Shown here piece by piece: positions 34,080 through 42,574 of a stretch of 64,000 nucleotides of DNA. Position 1 is the first letter of the stretch. Each line of letters begins with the position of its first letter. The DNA comes from Desulfobacterales bacterium (GTDB lineage: Bacteria > Desulfobacterota > Desulfobacteria > Desulfobacterales > JAHEIW01). The notes beneath the pieces were generated by a model, which had not been told where the DNA came from, made no database searches, and worked only from the letters and a program-made list of their open reading frames with translations. A program made the translations under genes and the position numbers. The stretch lies in the NCBI GenBank assembly GCA_030066985.1, contig JASJAN010000004.1, forward strand, positions 178,150-242,149, in the 5' to 3' direction.

Positions 34080-34865
34080 ATGAGCGCTTTAGAAACAACG
34101 ACAAAACTATCGGCAGAGGATCTTCGCGAGGAGGTCAGGAAAGAATATGCTGAGGTCGCTCTTGATCCCCATAAAGGCTATCATTTTCATACCGGCCGAG
34201 CGGCCGCCGACCGTCTGGGCTATGATCCGTCGAGTTATGCAGACGTGCCTGGAAAAAATAGGGCTTCTTTTGCCGGGACGGGCAATCCCTTTAAGCTTGG
34301 AGCAATAAATCCCGGCGAGGTCGTGGTGGATGTCGGATCAGGATCGGGCTTCGATTCTCTGATTGCGTCCACTCTGGTCGGTCCGGAAGGTAGAGTGGTC
34401 GGCGTGGATATGACCCAGGAGATGCTGGGCAGGGCACGAGCCGGAGCAGAAGCGATGGGCGCAACCCACGTGGAGTTTCGTGAGGGTTACGCAGAAAATT
34501 TGCCATTGGCAGATGACTCTGCCGATGTAATCATCAGCAACGGCGTGCTTAATTTAACCCCCGATAAAGTCAAAACATTAAATGAGTGGGCGCGTATCCT
34601 AAAACCCGGTGGACGGCTGTATATCGGCGACATCTTAGTGGCCAAATCGATACCACCGGATGCACTTAACGATATTTCCCTGTGGACCGGCTGAATTGCC
34701 GGCGGTCTGCCGGAGGCAGACCTCATAGAGGCCGTGAACGCTGCCGGTTTTGAAAATGCCGAGATCGTTGAACGGCATGACATTTTTGCGGATGTTCCCA
34801 ATCCGTCCAGCGCGATGGAATTTGGCACTAAGGGAATCAGCCTGCGGGCGCGCAAGCCCGTATAG
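34080..34865 (+). CDS. ArsM-like SAM methyltransferase with probable selenocysteine at an in-frame UGA (codon 205)
   Basis: Read as 261 aa with UGA (34692-34694) translated as selenocysteine. ATG 34080 follows GAAAGGA. SAM motif: VVDVGSGSGFDSLIA near residue 83. Then SFAGTGNPF upstream and NGVLNLTPDK, RILKPGGRLYIGD downstream, as in ArsM/UbiE-like enzymes. After DISLWTG the UGA comes exactly where relatives I recall have Cys (WTGCIAG). The frame continues with family-like sequence (IAGGLPEADLIEAVNAAGFE, then PSSAMEFGTKG, LRARKP) to TAG 34863-34865. No cysteine occurs anywhere else in the protein. In ArsM the Cys at this site binds As(III). A nonsense mutation or sequence error is the alternative. 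Confidence 0.82.
34695..34722 (+). promoter_or_regulatory. Candidate bacterial SECIS hairpin
   Basis: GGTCTGCC (34704-34711), loop GGA, GGCAGACC (34715-34722) form a perfect 8-bp stem. The apical loop begins 17 bases after the UGA. Bacterial SECIS elements have a small loop with G in its first two positions, about 16-37 bases after UGA, so this fits. It would recruit SelB. Confidence 0.72.
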
Positions 34866-35024
34866 CCAAAAGCAACTCTTTCGCAAAAAACAGAATGTTT
34901 ATATTACTAATTTAAAAACTGTGATAGAAACTACGTTCGTTAAAGACTGCAGCACCAGCTTAACGCTTGTGTATCCAACGTATGGTCAAACTGATCTTAA
35001 TCACCAGGTAAAAGGGGGGCAATC

Positions 35025-35948
35025 ATGCGTATCGCGGTTATGGGAACCGGCGGAACGGGCGGCTATTTTGGTGGGCTGCTGGCCCGAGCCGGAGAAAAGG
35101 TAACATTTGTCGCCCGGGGGGCGCATCTGGAGGCCATTCGCCAAAACGGCCTAGCCATAAAATCCGTTTTGGCTGGAAATTTTACCTTCGCTGCCACAGC
35201 CACTGATAATCCCGGCGATATCGGTCCGGTCGACTGTGTATTATTCTGCGTCAAAGCTTACGATAATGCAGCGGCTGCCGAGCAGATCCGGCCTTTAATC
35301 GGGCCGGAAACCATGATTCTTTCGGTGCAGAACGGCATCGACAACGAGGAGCAGCTTGGAAATGCAATTGGAGCAGAGCATGTTGTGGGTTGCGTCTCAT
35401 TGGTATCTTCGACCATCGAGTCTCCCGGGGTTATCGCCCAGACGGGTGGTCCCGGAAAAATTATCTTAGGAGAGATGCAAGGCGGTGCCAGCCCTCGAGC
35501 CGAGGCACTCCAGAAAACGATGCAAAATTCCGGTATCACGGCCGAGCTTCATACAGACATTCAGGTCGCCCTGTGGCAAAAATTCCTGGGGATCTGCGGC
35601 GTAAACGGCGTTACCGCCCTGACACGTTTGCCCATGGGGGATATTTTAGCCTGCGAGGAAACGCGCAACTTGATGAGAGGCACCATGCAAGAAGTCGAAG
35701 CGGTTGCGCGGGCAAAGGGGGCTAATTTGCCCCAAGAATGTGTGGATCAATCCATGGACTTTTTTAGCAGCCTGGAACCGTCGATTCGAGGCTCCATGTA
35801 TTACGACCTGGCCGCGGGCCGGCGCCTGGAGCTGGACATCTTAAATGGAACGGTCGTTCGTATGGGGGGTGAACATGGGATCCCAACTCCGAATAATTTT
35901 GCCATATATGCCGCTTTGAAGCCGTACTTGAACGGAGCGCCTTCTTAA
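35025..35948 (+). CDS. panE: 2-dehydropantoate 2-reductase (ketopantoate reductase)
   Basis: The product is 307 aa. The N-terminal Rossmann motif is GTGGTGGYFGGLLARAG. VLFCVKAYDNAAAAEQI and LSVQNGIDNEEQL are family blocks, the latter with the active-site Asn. KFLGICGVNGVTALTR carries the catalytic Lys and PSIRGSMYYDLAAGRRLELDILNG the C-terminal substrate site. It reduces ketopantoate to pantoate with NADPH for coenzyme A synthesis. Relatives with other 2-oxoacid substrates exist, so panE is the most likely but not certain role. Shine-Dalgarno AAAGGGGGG. Monocistronic. Confidence 0.88.
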   Translation: MRIAVMGTGGTGGYFGGLLARAGEKVTFVARGAHLEAIRQNGLAIKSVLAGNFTFAATATDNPGDIGPVDCVLFCVKAYDNAAAAEQIRPLIGPETMILSVQNGIDNEEQLGNAIGAEHVVGCVSLVSSTIESPGVIAQTGGPGKIILGEMQGGASPRAEALQKTMQNSGITAELHTDIQVALWQKFLGICGVNGVTALTRLPMGDILACEETRNLMRGTMQEVEAVARAKGANLPQECVDQSMDFFSSLEPSIRGSMYYDLAAGRRLELDILNGTVVRMGGEHGIPTPNNFAIYAALKPYLNGAPS

Positions 35949-35976
35949 AATGTATTATAAAAACGTTTTGAAAAAA

Positions 35977-36031
35977 ATATCCGGTCGACCCACCACCGCT
36001 GTAACTTGAAAAAGCAGGTCTGACCGGATAT
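35977..36031. terminator. Bidirectional hairpin between panE and degQ
   Basis: ATATCCGGTC and GACCGGATAT (36022-36031) form a 10-bp perfect stem with a ~35-base loop. It lies between convergent genes with A-runs on the left and T-rich sequence on the right. Confidence 0.65.
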
Positions 36032-36066
36032 CGAGTTTATTTTATGTTTCGCTGGTAAATACGACT

Positions 36067-37512
36067 TTACCCGATTTTAATAACGATAAAACCGGCATTG
36101 GGCCGTTTAACCAGCAATTGAATTTTACTGTTCTTTTTAAGCGCAGCACGCAGCTCAGAAACCTCGGTGACCGGTTTGCGGTTGACTTCCTTTACCAGAT
36201 CCCCCTGGCGAATGCCGGCTTCAGCTGCCTTGCTGCCGGACTCCACGCCCACCACCAGAACACCTTTTTCGGTCTCTGAATGCCCGTAGCGCTTGGCCAT
36301 TTCAGGTGTCATTTCTGCAATTCGAATGCCGAGTTCGCCATTTTTTTCAGGCACCCGCCGAGCCAGGCGTTGGGAGTCGTCGCGTTTGGCAATTTGAACA
36401 TTTACTGTTTTTTCCTTGCCATTGCGCAGAATGGTAATCGGTGTTTTTTGGCCCACCGGAATGTCCGCAATCGTTCCGGTCAGCTCGCGACTGGTTTTAA
36501 TCGGCTTGTCATCTACGGCAATAATAATGTCATTTGTCTTAATACCAGCCTTATCTGCGGGGTCGCCTTCAAAAACCCTGGCCACCAGCACCCCTTTTTT
36601 GCTTTCGACACCGTAGTACTCGGCTAATTCAGGGGTCAGATCCTGAATACCGACACCCAGCCAGCCCCGTGTCACCGAACCGCTCTCTTCGAGTTGCTGA
36701 ATGATGCCCTGTGCCAGGTTGACCGGTATGGCAAACCCGATTCCCTGCCCCTGGGCAACAATGGCGGTGTTGATGCCCACTACTTCACCGTTCATATTCA
36801 ACAGCGGCCCACCGCTGTTACCGGGGTTAATCGACGCATCCGTTTGAATAAAGTCATCATAGGGGCCGCTGCCGATCACGCGCCCCTTGGCACTGACAAT
36901 ACCGGCCGTGACTGTCTGCTCCAAGCCAAACGGACTTCCCATGGCCACCACCCAGCTGCCTACGGTCAGCTGGTCCGAATTACCCATTTTCAGGGGCACC
37001 AGGTTCGCAGCACCTTTGATTTTGATCAGCGCCAGGTCCGTGTTGGGGTCGCGCCCGACAATCTCGGCATCATATTCCTTATCGTTGGACAGGCGCACCG
37101 TTATCTCATCGGCACCCTCGATCACATGATTATTGGTAACGATATGTCCCTCACGGTCGATAATGAACCCGGATCCCAGACTCCTCTGTTTGAAGTCCGG
37201 TTTGCGCTCATCACCGAAAGGTCCGGGATCATTAAAAGGGTTTCGGCGCTCAAATGGGTTACCGAAAAAATGACGAAAAACCCGGCCGCCGCCCTCTACC
37301 GTCTTTACCGTACGAATATTAACCACGCCCGGCTGGGCCTGTTTGGCAAGCTCACTGAAGCTGGCCGGGACCATCATCACCCCGGCTTCCGATGCCGGTT
37401 CGTTGCGGGCAGCAGTATTCGATTCGAAACTCGATAATCCCCAAATCAGTCCGGCGGCCAAAACGACCACCAACCCACCAACAATTTTGTTTTTACGGAC
37501 ACGAAACTTCAT
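36067..37512 (-). CDS. Periplasmic serine protease of the DegP/DegQ (HtrA) family
   Basis: The product is 481 aa. An N-terminal signal anchor (GGLVVVLAAGLIWGL) leads into a trypsin-like domain with the triad His in VTNNHVI, Asp in PNTDLALIKI and Ser in NPGNSGGPLL. Two PDZ domains follow: RGWLGVGIQDLTPELAEYYG and GELGIRIAEMTPEMAKRYG. This two-PDZ layout fits DegP/DegQ rather than DegS. It degrades or refolds misfolded envelope proteins. GGAGG precedes ATG 37512, and a promoter candidate lies at 37553. A two-component system is upstream, in the same orientation. Confidence 0.94.
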   Translation of the reverse strand: MKFRVRKNKIVGGLVVVLAAGLIWGLSSFESNTAARNEPASEAGVMMVPASFSELAKQAQPGVVNIRTVKTVEGGGRVFRHFFGNPFERRNPFNDPGPFGDERKPDFKQRSLGSGFIIDREGHIVTNNHVIEGADEITVRLSNDKEYDAEIVGRDPNTDLALIKIKGAANLVPLKMGNSDQLTVGSWVVAMGSPFGLEQTVTAGIVSAKGRVIGSGPYDDFIQTDASINPGNSGGPLLNMNGEVVGINTAIVAQGQGIGFAIPVNLAQGIIQQLEESGSVTRGWLGVGIQDLTPELAEYYGVESKKGVLVARVFEGDPADKAGIKTNDIIIAVDDKPIKTSRELTGTIADIPVGQKTPITILRNGKEKTVNVQIAKRDDSQRLARRVPEKNGELGIRIAEMTPEMAKRYGHSETEKGVLVVGVESGSKAAEAGIRQGDLVKEVNRKPVTEVSELRAALKKNSKIQLLVKRPNAGFIVIKIG

Positions 37513-37552
37513 ATTTTTCCTCCTTCAATAAACGGCATTAATAGCAATAGAA

Positions 37553-37581
37553 AGTATTTGTTCTTTACGTTAATTTGTCAA
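37553..37581 (-). promoter_or_regulatory. Candidate sigma-70-type promoter of the DegQ gene
   Basis: On the minus strand, TTGACA (complement of 37576-37581), 17 bases, then AATACT (complement of 37553-37558). The -10 element is poor, the -35 perfect. Confidence 0.45.
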
Positions 37582-37683
37582 GATCACCGCAAAATGACCC
37601 CAAGATGATCAAATGGTTATGTTCCAATGTGGTAGGCAGTTCATTATATGGCAGAAGCAGGTTAAATTTGTAGATTTAACAAC

Positions 37684-37776
37684 AAGTTGCCGGAGTGTTG
37701 GAGTAATGGAGTAATGCTATCTGATTCTTTTGCGGATCCAATACGCCAATACTCCAGCACTCCAGTATTCCAACTT
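37684..37776. repeat. GGAGTGTTGGAGTAATGG inverted word-repeat element
   Basis: Left: GTTGCCGGAGTGTTGGAGTA and more copies. Right: CAATACTCCAGCACTCCAGT and more. The two sides are inverted and the outer AAGTTG/CAACTT ends match. Relatives of the word appear at 51713-51736 and 59695-59765. Confidence 0.75.
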
Positions 37777-37789
37777 ATGATTTGTAACG

Positions 37790-37966
37790 CAGCTATCCGT
37801 CAAGAGGTAAGATTTTTGAAAAATTCTATAGTTAAAAAAGCTTATAAAGCTTTAGATCTTGGCCTAGGGCCAGGCGTGAATCGATTTAAAAACGGAGCGT
37901 ACACGTCAGTACGCGAGTATTTTGAATCGATTCATAACACAGCCATCGGTCAAGAGATGAGGCTTT
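37790..37966. repeat. Composite repeat: direct repeats around a nested hairpin
   Basis: TAACGCAGCTATCCGTCAAGAG near 37792 is repeated in degenerate form as TAACACAGCCATCGGTCAAGAG near 37936. Between them GTGAATCGATT is inverted as AATCGATTCAT, around a hairpin GCGTAC-ACGTCA-GTACGC (about 37899-37914). The right direct repeat reaches the last codons of the histidine kinase gene. Confidence 0.65.
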
Positions 37967-39377
37967 ATAAGCCTTTTTTTGGGAGGGTGATGGTAAACGT
38001 GCTCCCTCGACCCAACTCACTGGCAACCGTTATATCGCCGCCATGGGCCTTGGCAATGGTTTGGGCAAAGCTTAGCCCCAGTCCGATGCCGGCCTCGGAA
38101 CGACTGGGATCACAACGATAGAATCGCTCAAATATACGGGAGCTGTCTTTTTCAGATATGCCGATACCGGTATCCTTAATCACGAAGGAAACACCGTGGT
38201 TACCGTCTGGTCTTACGGTTATCTCAACCCGGCCACCGGCGGGTGTATATTTGATGGCATTATCCAGCAAGTTGGCAATCATTCTTTGTATCAGCCGATG
38301 ATCACCGAAAATATCGAATTTATCGGTAACATCACAGGTTAATGTGACATCTTTGTCCTCTGCCGGTGCTTGGAACAATTCACAGGCATCACGCACTACG
38401 TCGCTGATATCCATCTGCTCAGCATCGAGCTTGTTGACACCGGCTTCAGTCTTGGAGATAACCAGCATGGTGTTGATCATATCCAGCAAGCGGTCACACT
38501 CCTCGATAGTGCTGGCGGCCATGTTTTCATAGTCTTTCTCAGATGCATTTGTGGTCAACGACACTTCGGATATGCCGCGGATGCGCGTGATGGGGCTTTT
38601 CAAATCGTGGGCAATGTTGTCGCTCATTTCCCGGATGCCGGTGACCAGCGTTTGAATACGATCCAGCATCTGGTTAAAAGTGATGGCCAGCTGGTCGATC
38701 TCGTCCTGGTTTTTTTTCACCGGCACCCGCTCATTGAGGCTGCCTTCGGATATGTGACGGGCAGTTTGCGTCACGGTTTCGACCCCCGCCAGGGCCCGCC
38801 TGGCCATAAACCATCCGACAATCACAGCGAAAATAAATAATGACGCCATTGTGAGAACAAATATCTTGCGAAAGGCCTCAATAAAACGGGTGTAGCTTTC
38901 CATGGATTGACCCAACTGCAATATAATGCTGCGGCCGATATGAGCATACACAACCCGGATTTTATGCTTGCGCTTGGGCAAACTGATGGTGTCAAAAACC
39001 GGTCGCTTTTCACGGATCAGTTGATTGATGGCTGCTTTACCGATAGCGATATCTTGCCAGTAGGACATATTGGATGAGGAAAATTCCTGGCCATCAAAGG
39101 AAAGCAGGCGAAAAAATATTTTCTTTTCACCGGCGGCCTGGGCCTTAAAAATAATCTGTCCTTTTACCGCTTCGATGCCCTGCACCTTTAAAATTGAAGA
39201 CAGGGTGCGCGCTTCGCTCAGCAGGTCCTGATCGGTGCGGTCCTGAAGAACGGATGTAATTAAAAAATAGAAAAAGAAAAACGCCACGCAGGAGGTGAGC
39301 ATAAAAATACCCGCATACCAAAGCGTGAGACGAAACGCCAGGGTATGGCGGGTGTTATTGATCTTCTTTAAGAACAT
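37965..39377 (-). CDS. Sensor histidine kinase (two TM, HAMP, HisKA, HATPase)
   Basis: The product is about 470 aa. TM1 is near residues 17-40 and TM2 near 158-180, enclosing a ~120-residue periplasmic sensor. A HAMP linker follows (EGSLNERVPVKKNQDEIDQLAITFN). The phospho-acceptor His is in NIAHDLKSPITRI. N box NLLDNAIKYTP, G1 DTGIGI and G2 GIGLGLSFAQTI complete the ATPase. The layout is like CusS/heavy-metal sensor kinases. ATG 39377 (GGAG upstream) is preferred over GTG 39389. It overlaps the response regulator gene by 23 bases. DegQ downstream makes an envelope-stress role possible but not shown. Confidence 0.92.
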   Translation of the reverse strand: MFLKKINNTRHTLAFRLTLWYAGIFMLTSCVAFFFFYFLITSVLQDRTDQDLLSEARTLSSILKVQGIEAVKGQIIFKAQAAGEKKIFFRLLSFDGQEFSSSNMSYWQDIAIGKAAINQLIREKRPVFDTISLPKRKHKIRVVYAHIGRSIILQLGQSMESYTRFIEAFRKIFVLTMASLFIFAVIVGWFMARRALAGVETVTQTARHISEGSLNERVPVKKNQDEIDQLAITFNQMLDRIQTLVTGIREMSDNIAHDLKSPITRIRGISEVSLTTNASEKDYENMAASTIEECDRLLDMINTMLVISKTEAGVNKLDAEQMDISDVVRDACELFQAPAEDKDVTLTCDVTDKFDIFGDHRLIQRMIANLLDNAIKYTPAGGRVEITVRPDGNHGVSFVIKDTGIGISEKDSSRIFERFYRCDPSRSEAGIGLGLSFAQTIAKAHGGDITVASELGRGSTFTITLPKKGL

Positions 39378-40032
39378 AACCAACTCCACGCACCGTATGA
39401 ATCAATTTGGTGTGAAACTCTTTGTCTATTTTTTCACGCAACTTGTATATTCTGGACTCAACCACATTCGTCTGGGGATCGAAATAATAATCCCAGACAT
39501 GCTCCATTATCATCGTTTTAGACACGACTCTGCCGGCATTACGCAAAAGGTACTCCAGCAGCGAAAATTCCAGAGGCTGCAGGTCAATTTTTTTTCCGGC
39601 CCGCACAACTTCCCGGGTAATCAGATTCATGCTGATATCAGCCACTGTCAGTTTCGTTGGTTCGTCTGCATCGCTGCTGCGTCGGATCAAAGCCTGCAGG
39701 CGCGCCAGCAATTCAGAGAATGCGAAGGGTTTGGTCAGATAATCATCCGCACCAATCTGCAGCCCTTTGACCCGATCATCGACCTCACCTTTGGCACTCA
39801 GGATAATAATCGGCGTTTTCCGTTTTTCACGGCGCATATTTTCGATTAAACTCAGACCGTCTATTTTGGGCAGCATAATATCGATCACCGCCGCATCATA
39901 TGGTTCGGTGAGCGCCATGTGCAAACCATCTTCACCATTGCTTTCATGGTCCACGGCAAACCCCTCGGCTTTTAAACCTTTGATGATGAAGGATGCAATC
40001 TTTGGATCGTCTTCTACCAGAAGTATTCTCAT
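39355..40032 (-). CDS. OmpR/PhoB-family response regulator
   Basis: The product is 225 aa. The receiver domain has the acidic pair EDDP near the start, phospho-acceptor Asp in AAVIDIMLPKIDG, and Lys in LTKPFAFSELLARL. The C-terminal winged-helix domain includes LQPLEFSLLEYLLRNAGRVVSKTMIMEHVWDY and HTVRGVGYVL. It is the partner of the histidine kinase translated from the same message. ATG 40032 is near the end of an upstream leader with no strong Shine-Dalgarno sequence (GGAGGGGTCG about 15 bases before it). Confidence 0.95.
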   Translation of the reverse strand: MRILLVEDDPKIASFIIKGLKAEGFAVDHESNGEDGLHMALTEPYDAAVIDIMLPKIDGLSLIENMRREKRKTPIIILSAKGEVDDRVKGLQIGADDYLTKPFAFSELLARLQALIRRSSDADEPTKLTVADISMNLITREVVRAGKKIDLQPLEFSLLEYLLRNAGRVVSKTMIMEHVWDYYFDPQTNVVESRIYKLREKIDKEFHTKLIHTVRGVGYVLKEDQ

Positions 40033-40090
40033 TTACGACCCCTCCGGATTTAGGCTAAACACGTTGCCCTGTGTGAAACAGTTATATTTT

Positions 40091-41017
40091 TTAACCAATT
40101 TTTCGTCTGGCTGCAATAGCTGCCCACTCTTCCTGTTCGCATATCTGCAAAATATCAAACTCCATATTCTTTAACCTGGCAACCACCAGTTTTTTGTTTT
40201 CTTCGTACATACCCGAGCAAAGAAATATGCCGTCTTTATTCAGGGCACTGGGCAAGTTATCCAGGAGTTCTAAAATGACATGCGTGAAAATATTGGCGGC
40301 GATAAAATCATAGGTGTCCTTGATGCCGGTCAACAGATTGCCTGTATGCAAATTATAATTTTCGGGAACCAGGCCGTTTAATTTAAGATTGGATGCCGCC
40401 ACATCAATGGCAACTGGATCCTTATCAATGCCACAAATAAAACCCGCGTCTAGTTTGGCGGCTGCGATCATCAGGATACCCGAACCGGTGCCCAGATCCA
40501 AAAACGAATCACCCGAATTTAAATAGTCCTCCATCAGCCGAATGCATAGCGCCGTTGTCGGGTGGGTTCCGGTACCAAATGCCATCCCCGGATCCAGCTC
40601 CACAACGATATCACCGGATTCCGGTGTGTAGGTACACCAGGTGGGTTTGACGACTATTTTTTGACCAATTCTTTGGGGCTCAAAAAATGCCTTCCAGGCT
40701 TCGGCCCAGTCTTCTTCATCCAGTTCTTTATAACGAACACGGTAAAGTATGCTTAGATTCTTTTTTAGAAGCGACAGTTTTTTTTCAAGATCGCGGCATT
40801 TCTTTTGGATATGCCTGTCCTTAGGAAAATAACCCAACACCGCATATTGCGCCGATCGGCCGATTGCGTCCTCGGCCCAACCCTCGGTCGGTTCTATGGC
40901 CGGGTCCTCTTCAACCACACCCTTTAAGTCGAATTCAAAAAACAGGTTGGTCACCAGCTCGTTGGCCAGGACGTTATCCTCGGCATCAAAGACAACTTTG
41001 ACTTCAATCCATTTCAT
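40091..41017 (-). CDS. prmA: Ribosomal protein L11 methyltransferase
   Basis: The product is 308 aa, the usual PrmA length. The N-terminal ferredoxin-like L11-binding domain (MKWIEVKVVFDAEDNVLANELVTNLFFE) is followed by the catalytic domain with DPGMAFGTGTHPTTALCI, SFLDLGTGSGILMIAAAKL and FIAANIFTHVILELL (NPPY-like NIF). It trimethylates L11. A word-repeat element lies only a few bases upstream of ATG 41017 and replaces any normal ribosome-binding site. A second, shorter PrmA-like gene lies at 54142. Confidence 0.93.
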   Translation of the reverse strand: MKWIEVKVVFDAEDNVLANELVTNLFFEFDLKGVVEEDPAIEPTEGWAEDAIGRSAQYAVLGYFPKDRHIQKKCRDLEKKLSLLKKNLSILYRVRYKELDEEDWAEAWKAFFEPQRIGQKIVVKPTWCTYTPESGDIVVELDPGMAFGTGTHPTTALCIRLMEDYLNSGDSFLDLGTGSGILMIAAAKLDAGFICGIDKDPVAIDVAASNLKLNGLVPENYNLHTGNLLTGIKDTYDFIAANIFTHVILELLDNLPSALNKDGIFLCSGMYEENKKLVVARLKNMEFDILQICEQEEWAAIAARRKIG

Positions 41018-41020
41018 AAA

Positions 41021-41097
41021 TCAGGTTTCAGGTGTCAGGTGTCGGGTGTCAGTATGATCAAGCTGACACCTGAACACTGACACCTGACACCTAACCT
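41021..41097. repeat. CAGGTGTCAGGTGTC inverted word-repeat element
   Basis: Left: TCAGGTTTCAGGTGTCAGGT, then GTCGGGTGTCAG. Right: CTGACACCTGAACACTGACA, then CCTGACACCTAACC. The arms are inverted around ten bases and would form a stem of about 30 bp in the prmA leader. Confidence 0.8.
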
Positions 41098-41165
41098 ATT
41101 GTGCGTTGTGATCCCACAACCGCCAACTTAAACCGCTCTGGCAGGTAAACAGCTGTGGGTTGAAA

Positions 41166-42452
41166 TTAAAACTTCTCCTTAGGCGGGTTGAAATAGCCGA
41201 ATTTGAGATCCGGAAATTCCCGCCGGATGTGATCCAGTAAATTTTGCATTCCGATGGGCGCGTCATTGGAGACCACAGCATCCATGATCTCAAAATAGCG
41301 CAGTGGATCAAAATTCAAGTTGCGCCACTGAATCATATGAATCGGGTGCGACATCAAAAATTTTTTCAAGGCTTCAATTTCCTGCTGCGCATCCGTAAAT
41401 CCAGGGCAATTTAAATAATTGACCGATACAAAAAGATCGTTTGCTAACGCAAGATCTATGCTTTTTAAAACATCGAAAAATTCATAACCTTTCGGTCGAA
41501 AATAGGCCTGGTAACATTTCGGGCGGACACTGTTCATGCTGACCCGCATGCTGTCCAGTCCGGCATCGATCGCCTGCTGTAATGCCCGGGGCAAACTGGC
41601 GTTGGTGTTCATGTGGATCGTTCCCCGATCGGTTTCAGAGCGAATTAATCGGATGGCCGGCGCAATCACATCAGTTGCCAGCAGCGGATCTCCTTCGCAA
41701 CCCTGTCCGAAACTGACCACACTGTTTTTGACCCGTTCGATGTGTGCCAGTGCGACTTCCGCGATCTCTTCCGCAGACGGGGTAAAACCGATGCGGTCCT
41801 GGCTGTGGGGAATATCACCGTGTGTTTGCGAAGACAGACAACCCAGGCAATGGGCATTGCAGTGTTTGGCGGTGGGCAGCGGTGCCTCGTAACGGCTGAG
41901 AAACAAATTTTTGGCTGCTGGGCAACCGAACTGTAACGCACATTTTTCAAGATGCGCCCTGAGGCGGTTGGCGGGCATCTGCTGGCGCATTTTATCGATA
42001 CCGCAGACAATGTCTTCTGGTTTCATCAAGCGCAGATCCTGCCGTTTTTCCCGATCAACACGAATGACGGCAGATCGAAATTTTCCACGGTGCCATCCTA
42101 CCGCACCATATGAGAAAAGCGGCAATGGCTGCGCGTTTGGGGTTTCTATGAATGTGCCCAGATGCGATATGACATAACCCGGTGAATTGAATGCCGTCAC
42201 CGGAAACAACGCTTGGCCGGGCGTATAGGGGTTTTCGTTTACGGTTTCTACGCGGCCCGATTGCAAATTCAACAATATCGGGCGGCGCTCCGGCAGGTAC
42301 ATCAGTTCGCTGCCAAAAGGCATGTTGCGGGTATTGGACAGCGTCAGCGGTATGGGCGTTGCCCCGCCCGAACCCAGTGCAGCATAGCCGTCAAGCTCAA
42401 AAATTTCAGCATCCGCATTGGCCACCAGCGCCTTTAGGAAAACATTTTTCAT
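41166..42452 (-). CDS. Radical SAM protein with a long N-terminal region
   Basis: The product is 428 aa. The radical SAM cluster motif is CNAHCLGC (CxxxCxxC) near residue 200, unusually far from the N-terminus. VSFGQGCEGDPLL follows at the GGE position. SLPRALQQAIDAGLDSMRVSMNS and YLNCPGFTDAQQE are SAM barrel elements. The first ~190 residues (FELDGYAALGSGG, PYTPGQALFPVTAFNSPGY) are beta-rich and unrecognised. It may be a modifying enzyme with an N-terminal substrate domain. No partner is adjacent. Confidence 0.85.
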   Translation of the reverse strand: MKNVFLKALVANADAEIFELDGYAALGSGGATPIPLTLSNTRNMPFGSELMYLPERRPILLNLQSGRVETVNENPYTPGQALFPVTAFNSPGYVISHLGTFIETPNAQPLPLFSYGAVGWHRGKFRSAVIRVDREKRQDLRLMKPEDIVCGIDKMRQQMPANRLRAHLEKCALQFGCPAAKNLFLSRYEAPLPTAKHCNAHCLGCLSSQTHGDIPHSQDRIGFTPSAEEIAEVALAHIERVKNSVVSFGQGCEGDPLLATDVIAPAIRLIRSETDRGTIHMNTNASLPRALQQAIDAGLDSMRVSMNSVRPKCYQAYFRPKGYEFFDVLKSIDLALANDLFVSVNYLNCPGFTDAQQEIEALKKFLMSHPIHMIQWRNLNFDPLRYFEIMDAVVSNDAPIGMQNLLDHIRREFPDLKFGYFNPPKEKF

Positions 42453-42574
42453 TTTCGTCGCTTTTCATTACTGTCTTTTAACAATCCGATGGCTTTCGCA
42501 AAAAATGCAAGGTAGGAAATCAAGGTTAAACCCGTGTGCCCCTGATCGTCCAACGGGACAATGGGCTTAACAGA

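Noticed and set aside
34692..34694. TGA read as the true stop of the ArsM-like methyltransferase
   Set aside because: Sequence after the TGA continues the family pattern without a gap, so a stop would remove a conserved part. Pseudogenisation is still possible but the hairpin and position favour recoding.
36694..37437. 247-aa plus-strand ORF over degQ and other long antisense ORFs (e.g. 56767-57951, 57988-58827)
   Set aside because: They are shadows of DegQ, DsrB and DsrA, which carry complete family motifs.
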